Origin: Asterionellopsis glacialis
Lineage: Eukaryota > Bacillariophyta > Plagiogrammaphyceae > Rhaphoneidales > Asterionellopsidaceae
Length of the DNA stretch: 48,699 nt
Assembly (NCBI GenBank): GCA_014885115.2
Contig: WKLE02000835.1
Location: 50,058-98,756 of the forward strand
Direction of reading: 5' to 3'
This document shows positions 1-7,772 of this stretch, one piece after another. Under the pieces are notes generated by a model, which did not search any database, was not told the origin of the DNA, and was given only the letters and a program-made list of their open reading frames with translations. The number at the start of each line of letters is the position of its first letter. Position 1 is the first letter of the stretch. The position numbers were made by a program, and so were the translations under genes.

Positions 1-829
1 CCGAACAAAGCAATGGAAATGCCACTTTAAGAGTTCGGTGGAATTTGCCTCGAACACCCCCACTCGCACCAATTAGTTGCATTAATGATTCATTATTGGA
101 TTCTAAAACTGAAAATGGTGGTATCCAAACGAAATCTGAAGCATCGAAACTTTGACTGCCTTGCACATATGCTTTTGCCTTAGCTTGGAGGTCTGCCAAC
201 GATGTTAATATTTCATCCACAGAAATCCCATCAGGTAATACTACTAACTTCAGAATTTTTTCTATGATTTCGAGAGGAGACAACTCTAACTCACCACGGA
301 TGTCTTCTTTTCTTTCGATTGTATTTATTTCGGATTTTAACGGAGATTTTGTAACAGAACTGTTTTTTTCATTTCCTTGTACTTCAGCTATTGTTTCCGG
401 ATCCTTGGGATTTGTAGCATTGGTATCTTTGTCAACTTGTTTCATTGATGTTTTAGCATCTGATCCGGCAAAAAAAGATATGTCCGCTACTTTAGGGTAA
501 GAAGGGCAACCTTCTTGAGCTTTTGAAAGAGAAATTTCACGGACAACAAAATCGTCTGGAACTGATTTAATCCGACCAATTATTTCCCATGACGATCTGC
601 TTCGTGACGATGATCCTTCTGTTTTAAGAGAATTGTCCGCATTCAAGTAAAATTTGGGTAGCATGTCTTCAGATGGTGGTGGTTTGAGAAATACATCTCC
701 TATTCCGATTGTTGAAAAGTGTCGATGTAAAACAGATGATGATGTCGAATGCCACTCTTCTTCTGATTGAAGCGGTACGTCTGACTGTGATTTCTCACCA
801 TGAGACGGTACTTCTTTGTCCATCTCCAT
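1..829 (-). CDS. PUS7/TruD-type tRNA pseudouridine synthase, 5' part (runs off left edge)
   Basis: The minus strand is open without a stop from the ATG at 829-827 to the window edge, about 276 codons. A TGA lies in frame just upstream of this ATG, so it is the first usable start. Residues about 86-99 read GRIKSVPDDFVVREI, matching the TruD/PUS7 N-terminal signature (I-K-x2-P-x-DF-x-V-x-E). Residues about 259-272 (RGKFHRTLKVAFPLL) match the family segment R-x2-H-x4-x-P-x-L. Between them is a low-complexity Ser/Lys/Glu-rich insert typical of eukaryotic PUS7. The family isomerises uridine to pseudouridine in tRNA (position 13 and others) and some mRNA. The catalytic Asp region lies outside the window, so activity cannot be judged. 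The family call rests on two motifs in a partial protein; the role is from family knowledge. Confidence 0.75.
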   Translation of the reverse strand, partial: MEMDKEVPSHGEKSQSDVPLQSEEEWHSTSSSVLHRHFSTIGIGDVFLKPPPSEDMLPKFYLNADNSLKTEGSSSRSRSSWEIIGRIKSVPDDFVVREISLSKAQEGCPSYPKVADISFFAGSDAKTSMKQVDKDTNATNPKDPETIAEVQGNEKNSSVTKSPLKSEINTIERKEDIRGELELSPLEIIEKILKLVVLPDGISVDEILTSLADLQAKAKAYVQGSQSFDASDFVWIPPFSVLESNNESLMQLIGASGGVRGKFHRTLKVAFPLLCS

Positions 830-1442
830 CTCGGAGAAAGATCCCTGTCGAAAGCTACTCACTCTCAAGGTTGCTGGATAATGTCGAATAATGGTGTCGG
901 TAAATAAGTTGAAAAAAGAACAAATCCAAGCTTTTCCGTAGATGGTTGATGTTGCTCTTCTTGCGCATTTCGATCTGATATTCCTGCAAAATGGGGCTCG
1001 CCTGTCCACTGTTCAATGTCTGTCTGTCGCAGCCCCCTGTCTTTTTTATGGAACGGTCACGTTTATTTACCCAACTATCTTACTTCTAGTAACAACTGGC
1101 AACATGCGTCCAAAATGGTGTTTACAAGATAAATTAAAAATTAATACATGCATATCAATTTACTTCTCTTTTCTCGCCGCCAAACGCATAGGAATCCTCC
1201 AATTTAAACTTCTAACTTGATTACATAAAAAGGAATACCAAAATAAGGTTTATGCACAAGGCTGAATCTTTTATTGATCTTATTTGTTTGTTTACGTCTA
1301 GTACTATAGCAGAGACAAAAATGCTTATCTTGCTACCAGTTTTGTTAAAGCGTCCAGATTGCCATAAAAATACAACTGAAAATATGTGTGGCTTCCTTTT
1401 TTTTCAGCATATTCTGTCACAAATTCAGTCACCCAAGCTATC
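830..1442. other. Intergenic stretch between PUS7-like and NDUFA13 genes
   Basis: AT-rich DNA that should hold the promoter of the leftward PUS7-like gene and the 3' UTR of NDUFA13. Short open frames on the plus strand show no recognisable protein features, and no RNA gene or repeat was seen. Confidence 0.5.
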
Positions 1443-2055
1443 TTACTTAATGTTCTTATCGAATGGATTAATTGCCCTGGGCATGAACCTTCCCGAGTTG
1501 TATGGGCTTTGTCCGACCTTCCATCCTTCAACATCCTTCATAACCTCTGCTTCCTTTGCAAGGATTTCCTTTTCGCGATGCACGTATTCCCGATCAGCTT
1601 CTGCCTGGAGAAGAGGTGCTAGGGCGTAACGAATTTTACGTTCCTCAGTTTTTTGTGCAGCACGTTCTCGGTTAGTCTTTCCAATCTGGTAGAAACCGTA
1701 TCCAATTGAGACAGTCAAACCAGCCCAAAGTTGCCATCCCTTAGGTCCCCGACGAGGAAATGCTCTCACAGTGTCGACCTGGAAGAGGAAAGAGGTCACA
1801 AGCGTTAGGACTAGAGTATGATTAAAAAATAAGACCAGAGGCTCTACTTTTTTGTAGGGCATGACGTCTGTCTTGGTACAAAGACACGTAGCGTCCTACG
1901 TAAAAACAAGTCCACAATACTCATCGTTCAATCAACTCGATGGAACCATTGCAATTGTCAACAACTCTCTCTCATATGAATAGACATACCTTAGGAAAGC
2001 CGCCCGGAGGCGGCATGTCCTGGATCGGTGGAAGATTGTTCGGCCGAACGCTCAT
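1443..2055 (-). CDS. NDUFA13: NDUFA13/GRIM-19 subunit of mitochondrial complex I
   Basis: Two exons: 2055-1990 (22 codons from ATG) and 1778-1443. The intron 1989-1779 (211 bp) has a GTATGT donor and CAG acceptor and phase 0. The joined protein is 133 aa, close to the usual ~144. Exon 1 encodes QDMPPPGGFPK, which aligns with the invariant QDMPPPGGY start of GRIM-19. Exon 2 carries PRRGPKG, one transmembrane helix (about GWQLWAGLTVSIGYGFYQIG), then NRERAAQ, ALAPLLQAEADR, and VMKDVEGWKVGQS, all family hallmarks. The subunit is an accessory single-pass protein of the NADH:ubiquinone oxidoreductase membrane arm. Without the intron, the exon 2 frame would start at a false upstream ATG inside the intron (1862). 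Identity is very secure. Confidence 0.95.
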
Positions 2056-2513
2056 TGTTGCCTACACTTCAATGAGAACTTGACAACAAGCCGAAGTCTG
2101 TCAGCGTCGTGTGCGTTGTCGGGAGTTGCAACTTGCTCGGCGAACGAAATCTAGTCCTCTGCCGTAGGAATCAGTAAGTAACGTACGTGCAAAATATAGG
2201 AAAGGAATCAACAAACAATAAACGTTAACCCTAATCCATAGTCAATACATAAAACATCTACCGGTATATTTTTCGAGTCGAAAGAATCAACAGTCCTCTA
2301 CTAGAGAGAGACAAACTGAAAAAGGATGATTCATTATTATAGAGACACAATGAAATTATGTTCAATATCTGAGAAACAGGCATTCTAGAGAGATTAATAT
2401 TTTGAAAAGTAGCAAATGATTGTTTTGCAACACTCTAGAGAGGTAACTTTCGATAGTAGCTCACATAAAAACTAGACGTGATTACATGCAAAACAGGTGA
2501 AGCGTTTGTAGAA
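2056..2513. other. Intergenic stretch with TCTAGA-type short palindromes
   Basis: No gene seen. It lies between the start of NDUFA13 and the stop of the TrhO-like gene, so the right part is that gene's 3' UTR. Three copies of a CTAGAGAG-like motif occur near 2297-2310, 2383-2393 and 2432-2443, part of a family seen in other intergenic regions of the window. Confidence 0.5.
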
Positions 2514-4214
2514 TCAGTCAAGGTGAGATACTTTAAGAACGTCATAAATTCTTTCACCACTTTTTGCTATAACTCCCCATCGATAAATCAGAGGCTGCGC
2601 GTTTTCTACCCATTGCACTGAAACGCAGTCATTTTCATCACCACCAGATCCCCAAGATTTGATTTCAATTACCCTTCCTCTTTTTAGCGTTCCATCCTTT
2701 TCCGTTTTCTCTCCCAATCGTAATATATTCCAATGAGATGCAGGCTCTACTTCATCTCCGACTTGTATTGGGAGTATAGTTGAAGATTTAGTGTCAATAT
2801 TTTCATTCAGCTTTCGCTTACTATTGATACCACTTACCGAAGAATTATTGTTCGAATGACTTTGTTTCCAGAATCCCCAACACAATCCATCACAATTTTC
2901 TTCCATGCATGTGCGGCATTTCTTAGGGTCATTCGGATTCACCATTTCCTTTCCCGATTGGAGTTTTGATATTCGATCGGAAACCTTGGTAATTTGCCGC
3001 ATCAAAGTTCGTCTCATATTCTTGTTGTCTGGAGGGTTCAAGGCTTCACGGATGTTCGTAAGTTGTTGTTTTTGGTCTTCCAGCTCAATTTCGGTAAATC
3101 GATCAAGAAAAGTAAAATAACAATACTTCCAACCCGAGTGTCGACGACAATGATATTCATGAAGTTTCTTTTGGCAGGTAGGACATACCAAAACTAAATC
3201 ACGACAAACTGTGCATACTCTGGAGCCAGATATCTCATCGAAAGGAGCTGAACATTCTATACACTGCCCAACAATTTTCGCCGCACTAGATGTTGCTGCG
3301 GTAGATGGATCAAGTGCTACACGTTGATCAAAAACAAAGTTTTTTCCTTGAAAGAATCCGGAATCCCCAAATTCATCCAAATACCGATGTATACCTCCCT
3401 GAAGTTGTGCTACATCTTCAACACCTCGTTTCTTCAACATACATGATGCCTTTTCACATCGGATACCACCCGTACAGTACATCAAAACCTTCTTGTTTCG
3501 CATTTGATCTGCATTGCGTTCGCAAAAGGTTGAATCAAATGCTGAAAATGCTACCATATTTGGATTTGTTGCTGCCTCACCATTGACGGGGTTTACGAAA
3601 TGTCCAATATCATATTCAAACGTATTTCGTACATCAATGAGAACCACTTCCTTTGATTCTGCAACTTCCTGACCAGATTCTGTTTTTCCCATCAATGCAT
3701 TATGGAACTGTTGAGGTGTAAGGTGCTTACCACCATACTCAGAAATATCTGTCACATTCACAGCTCCACCTGTAGAAACAATTTCTTTCACGATGGAAAT
3801 CTTCATATCTGGAAATGGTTCACGCAGGTTATCATCATCGTCAACATGTGAAGTCTTCCAATCAATATTGGTATAAATTCTACAAGTTTCGTTAATTTCT
3901 TGATCGACAACACTATCGTCTTCTCTGAAAGTTGATGGTTTTGGACAATCACCGAACAAGTCGAATTTTTCCATAGCTTTAATGTATTTTGCCATTACAG
4001 CATCATTTGGAGCTGATACTGTGCCATTGATTCCTTCTCCAGATATTAACACTCTTCCTTTTAAATGTAGCTGTTTGCACAATGTTTGTTGATGTTTATG
4101 AATGCATGCGACGTAATGTTCAGGATTTTTGTAAAGAGGAGGTGCCTCCGAAGGCATGAAATACTTGTAAAATAAGACGACAGACTTATGGGGAAGCGGT
4201 GTACTCGAACTCAT
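2514..4214 (-). CDS. TrhO-like rhodanese (tRNA U34 hydroxylase family) with C-terminal MIB/HERC2-like domain
   Basis: Single exon, 566 aa. The ATG at 4214 is the first in-frame Met after an upstream TAG. Residues 10-110 form the acylphosphatase-like N-terminal domain of UPF0176/TrhO (GRVLISGEGINGTVS at 53-67). Residues about 186-300 are a rhodanese domain with the active Cys247 in YCTGGIRCEKAS. A Cys/His cluster follows (C318, C321, C334, C337, C344, C347, H352, C356, H359), probably binding zinc, and a second C-x2-C-x4-C-x3-C group is at 433-445. Bacterial TrhO makes 5-hydroxyuridine at tRNA position 34; human TSTD2 is a relative. Residues about 484-562 (VGDEVE..W..., GRVIEIKSWG, VSVQW, YRWG, YDVLKV) resemble a MIB/HERC2 domain, which is not normal for TrhO. 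The core family call is firm; the tail is inferred from pattern. Confidence 0.88.
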   Translation of the reverse strand: MSSSTPLPHKSVVLFYKYFMPSEAPPLYKNPEHYVACIHKHQQTLCKQLHLKGRVLISGEGINGTVSAPNDAVMAKYIKAMEKFDLFGDCPKPSTFREDDSVVDQEINETCRIYTNIDWKTSHVDDDDNLREPFPDMKISIVKEIVSTGGAVNVTDISEYGGKHLTPQQFHNALMGKTESGQEVAESKEVVLIDVRNTFEYDIGHFVNPVNGEAATNPNMVAFSAFDSTFCERNADQMRNKKVLMYCTGGIRCEKASCMLKKRGVEDVAQLQGGIHRYLDEFGDSGFFQGKNFVFDQRVALDPSTAATSSAAKIVGQCIECSAPFDEISGSRVCTVCRDLVLVCPTCQKKLHEYHCRRHSGWKYCYFTFLDRFTEIELEDQKQQLTNIREALNPPDNKNMRRTLMRQITKVSDRISKLQSGKEMVNPNDPKKCRTCMEENCDGLCWGFWKQSHSNNNSSVSGINSKRKLNENIDTKSSTILPIQVGDEVEPASHWNILRLGEKTEKDGTLKRGRVIEIKSWGSGGDENDCVSVQWVENAQPLIYRWGVIAKSGERIYDVLKVSHLD

Positions 4215-4706
4215 AGCGGCACAACTCTTGGCTATTGCAATGAACTTTGAGAGCAGTGTTCGGATGCAGTATCGATGTCTTTGCAGTAGCTAACTTGTTG
4301 CGACTCGGCATGAACGGATCCGACCATGCCGATCTTTCTCTCCGTGTGATGTTGTTTTGTGTACAGATTTCGAGATAATCCATCCAATCCCAACTGAGAG
4401 GTTTTTTCCATTCTGATGCCAGATATGTACGTCCTTCTGTCCGTTTATTTCTATCTTACCAGTACATCTTGCTTGTATTGCAGCTATGTTGTGCTTGAAT
4501 GTCTAGTAAAAATCCGAAATCATCTAATTAATAGGTGCTGTGCATTTGGATGAACATATTTAAACCCAGAATAGCTTCCATGTATAAAGATGATATTATT
4601 GATTATTTTACATAACTGGACTGACTACATGTTGTGTATTTTCGAATATGATCCCTTTTAGTCCTACCGACCCTTTTAGGCAAATTCAGCGGAATCTGTT
4701 CGAATG
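4215..4706. other. Intergenic stretch upstream of the TrhO-like gene
   Basis: AT-rich promoter/5' UTR region of the leftward TrhO-like gene, plus the 3' UTR of the next minus-strand gene. An upstream ATG at 4383 opens a 65-codon frame that overlaps the TrhO start in another frame; if transcribed it would act as an overlapping uORF, but nothing shows that it is in the mRNA. Confidence 0.4.
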
Positions 4707-5384
4707 CTATGCTGTGACTACTTGATCCTGGCGCTCTTCCTCCGTGGGCTGCTCCTTCGTACTTCTGTTTGGCAAATAATACTTAATTTTGTCCTTTACG
4801 GTATCCATGGGTTCCTTGAAAGTGGTTATTCCCAACGTCTCAAAGTCCATTTTGGAAATTGTCTCAATTTCAATGGGACCATCGGATAAGCCACCCTTCA
4901 CTACCATATAACGCGAACCCGGTCGTAAGCTCTCTGATTTTGCCATGAATTTTGTGGGATGTTTCTTTAGTAAAAAATTTGTAACTACTGCTGCTCGTGA
5001 TGCCATGACACCGCCTGCTGCTAAAGCTGCCGTATCGATGACAACACCATTGACTACCAGCCCACTAACCAATGGAGCAAGTGCAGCAGATGGACCCACC
5101 AATACTCCTGCAGCAACTGCAGCAGACAGTGAAGCCGTTACGAATGCTGCTGGGATTGCAGTGACTGAAACTAGATTCTTTATCGATTGCTGCCTTGTCG
5201 GCAGTGCCCTTTCATCTCCAATGACAGCATGAACAAAATATGGTGTGATGAGACCACCCGTTTGTCCCCTCGTGATACTAACAGCTTCCCCAGGTTGTAG
5301 CACTTGCTTATTGTATAGGATTCCGCGCTCCTGAAAAACAACTATTGAATGCTTTGTCAAGTTAACGATCGTAGGGCACCCCAT
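4707..5384 (-). CDS. Unknown protein with Ala/Gly-rich hydrophobic core
   Basis: Single exon, 225 aa from the ATG at 5384 (MGCPTIVNLTKHS). The open frame continues upstream to 5438 but has no earlier ATG there. I do not recognise the family. Residues 1-60 look beta-rich (IVNLTKHSIVVFQ, QVLQPGEAVSITR). Residues about 70-145 are strongly Ala/Gly/Val-rich and hydrophobic, enough for one or two membrane segments. The C-terminus is polar (KIKYYLPNRSTKEQ). The MGC start could be lipidated, but position 6 is Ile, not the Ser/Thr preferred for myristoylation. It is divergent from the methyltransferase-like gene at 5906, with a 521 bp shared upstream region. Coding quality of the frame is good; function is unknown. 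Confidence 0.7.
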   Translation of the reverse strand: MGCPTIVNLTKHSIVVFQERGILYNKQVLQPGEAVSITRGQTGGLITPYFVHAVIGDERALPTRQQSIKNLVSVTAIPAAFVTASLSAAVAAGVLVGPSAALAPLVSGLVVNGVVIDTAALAAGGVMASRAAVVTNFLLKKHPTKFMAKSESLRPGSRYMVVKGGLSDGPIEIETISKMDFETLGITTFKEPMDTVKDKIKYYLPNRSTKEQPTEEERQDQVVTA

Positions 5385-5905
5385 GATTGTTTCTTTTAAA
5401 TCCTTGGACTCTACGAAGGAGTATAATTTGTTCCGCAACAGTCAGAGGTATTCAGAGCAATGAAAGTGGGTGGCAAGTATGTTTACTTTGTTCTAACAAC
5501 ACGAATGCACAACTCAGGATGTGGCAAGGATGTCTTCGAAGGAACACTCTAGAGTGCGGTGACAAGGTATATAGCTCAATATGAGAACGATATGAACAAA
5601 AAAAAGAAGCACATGCTGAGATTCGCTTTCTGAGGATTCTGGAAAAATTGATCACTGTCATCTACCTATCTACAGACAGTATAGGGAATTTATACTATCT
5701 ACGATTCTAAATAAATATTATATTCGCCAACGAGCTGCACAGAAAAGTTTTGAAAGGGGGGCGAGAGCCAGACGGACGCGGTGGGAAGATAGTGGCTGGA
5801 TTAAGATTTTTTACGTGACAAAGACCAGCAACGACAATTTGAGCTGTGTTCTTTGACAGGAGAAGGCTTTGATCACAAAGGACGGAGCAAAAGTTGTTGT
5901 CTGTC
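5385..5905. promoter_or_regulatory. Divergent promoter region between unknown gene and methyltransferase-like gene
   Basis: 521 bp separate two start codons that point away from each other, so both promoters must lie here. The region contains a perfect 12-bp palindrome CACTCTAGAGTG at 5545-5556. No TATA-like element or other regulatory site could be assigned with confidence. Confidence 0.5.
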
Positions 5906-7081
5906 ATGGAAGGCAGTGGAAAGAATGGGCAACCTCATGGGAAGGCTCTATCTGCAAAAGAAAAGAGGCGCCGCTATGTATCGAAAAACAAGCGACAAAA
6001 GAATTCTTCGCAGAAGCATCACGATAGAAAAAAAGCCACAAATAAGTTACCTAATAACCCATCTAGTAGTATTAGATCTGGGAAGGCTCCGTACGAAGTA
6101 GCTGCATCAGTAAATCTAGAACATTCCCATAGCAGAGTGAGTGAAAAAGGCGACGATTCTCGTACCAAAAAAAGAATGCGTCACGAGCAGGAAAATTCCA
6201 ACGAACTTATGACCAGTCAAGAGGCACCCAAATCACCAAATGCCGTGCAACACAAGTTTGAGGTTGATGCCACCGACCACTGTGAGACTCCATTGGAAGC
6301 ATATAAAGATATCGTTTTACTTTTAGATTACTGGGCAAGAGCAATTGGAAAGGCGAGAGCTGATCTTATAATATATGATCCATACTACTGTAACGGTGGC
6401 ATAAAAGGTAGACTTGGATCGTTGGGTTTTAAGAAAGTATTGAATGAAAACGAAGACTTTTATGACAACATTGAAAAAGGAAACATCCCTGATTACGACG
6501 TGTTACTGACCAATCCTCCATACTCAGGCATACATATCGAAAAATTACTTAAGTTCGCGTCAGGCAGTACTATCTCGAAGTATTCCAATAAAAGGTCCAA
6601 AAACAAAGATTCTAACAACGCGGCAGCGGGTTCACAGAAACCTTTCTTGTTATTGCTTCCTCACTTTGTTTATACAAAGGATTACTACAAACGGATTTAT
6701 TCGACTGGCGTGGATAACCCAAGCTCCCCTTTCTTTCTCTGTCCTTGTTCACGTTACAACTACGTTCCACCATCATGGGTAACAGAGGAGGGTAGCACTG
6801 CTATCGCAAAGGGAAAAGTGAAAACCGCTCCTTTTCCTAGTTTTTGGTATTGTTCCGGTGGCAAGGGTAAGACTCAAAAGGATCTTCCAGTTTTCTTAGC
6901 GAAAACATATGGACAAAGCGGGATCTTCAAGGGGTTTGATAGGAAAAAAATGCAATACGCTAGATGCACAGAGCACATCCCTAGAGAGATGCGTGGAGAA
7001 TTGGACACAAATAAAAAAAGACCAAACCCACGTGCTCGAAAACGAATGATGGCCAAAAAGAGAAAGGCGCTGGTATCTTAA
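5906..7081 (+). CDS. Class I SAM methyltransferase-like protein with NPPY motif, nuclear/nucleolar-type
   Basis: Single exon, 391 aa. I start at the ATG at 5906 (MEGSGKNGQP); the frame is open slightly further upstream but only a TTG is available. Residues 20-120 are basic and low-complexity (KEKRRRYVSKNKR, TKKRMRHEQ) and the C-terminus ends in ARKRMMAKKRKA, both resembling nuclear or nucleolar signals. The core has YDPYYCNGGIKGRLGSLGF (about 157-175) and DVLLTNPPYSG (198-208). The NPPY tetrapeptide is the catalytic motif IV of enzymes that methylate exocyclic or amide nitrogen (N6-adenine, N2-guanine, glutamine). DPYYC probably sits at the SAM-binding loop. The substrate is not evident; the basic tails favour nucleic acid or ribosomal targets, which is inference. 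No intron is apparent. Confidence 0.75.
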   Translation: MEGSGKNGQPHGKALSAKEKRRRYVSKNKRQKNSSQKHHDRKKATNKLPNNPSSSIRSGKAPYEVAASVNLEHSHSRVSEKGDDSRTKKRMRHEQENSNELMTSQEAPKSPNAVQHKFEVDATDHCETPLEAYKDIVLLLDYWARAIGKARADLIIYDPYYCNGGIKGRLGSLGFKKVLNENEDFYDNIEKGNIPDYDVLLTNPPYSGIHIEKLLKFASGSTISKYSNKRSKNKDSNNAAAGSQKPFLLLLPHFVYTKDYYKRIYSTGVDNPSSPFFLCPCSRYNYVPPSWVTEEGSTAIAKGKVKTAPFPSFWYCSGGKGKTQKDLPVFLAKTYGQSGIFKGFDRKKMQYARCTEHIPREMRGELDTNKKRPNPRARKRMMAKKRKALVS

Positions 7082-7772
7082 AAGATTTTTTTTTAAAAAA
7101 GGGTTCGCATTTCGTTCGTTGTGGATTGTGGTTTGGAAAGGCACGTTTTTAGTTTTTGCCTGGTTTGTGTTGGCTTCTTCAAGAAGTGATTGTATTCTTG
7201 ATCAGAGATAAGGCTAAAGAATTTTTAAGCTACAAGGGTCTGCCAGTTTGGTCATCTAAAATTTTAATAAAAACGACTAGAAACCGATAAATAAAATTTT
7301 GCCCGAAATAGTTCCGAAAGAGCCTAAGGTGTAGCTTGGATGTTTTGACGGAGAATATATTATTCCGTGCTCCAGTGGTCCTTAGGACTATCTGGTACTG
7401 TACGTCACGTAATTTAGGGCTAAAGACTACCATGTACACACCAATAACTAGAGACCTAGTCAAAATGTGAAGCTATATCCATCATGACTATCGTCCAGTC
7501 AGTAGGCCTAGCTTTAAATAGTCCTAGTTTACCCACGGAAGAGGCCATAAGAGTGTTACGTAACGGAAGGAGAAAAGAATAAAAATCAGAAATGAGAACT
7601 CTACTGATTGTCAACCACGAATCATCAAAAAATCGACTTTCTCAGGAACAACATCGAACACAACAAGGCGACTCCGACATGTGAAGTGCCCATCCTCAAT
7701 CTGTCAACGTACTACAGAGGTCATAAAAACTAAAGAGACAAAACAAAAACAAAAAGACAAATCAAAAGACAG
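7082..7772. other. Intergenic stretch upstream of the CoA-transferase gene
   Basis: Holds the 3' UTR of the methyltransferase-like gene and the promoter/5' UTR of the CoA-transferase gene. The 5' flank near 7738-7772 is A-rich and purine-rich. No further gene, RNA or clear repeat is seen; a CTGGTACTGTAC motif near 7390 belongs to the GGTAC family found elsewhere. Confidence 0.45.

Noticed and set aside
942..1220. 92-codon plus-strand frame
   Set aside because: No homology sense, lies in AT-rich intergenic DNA next to the PUS7-like start; treated as chance.
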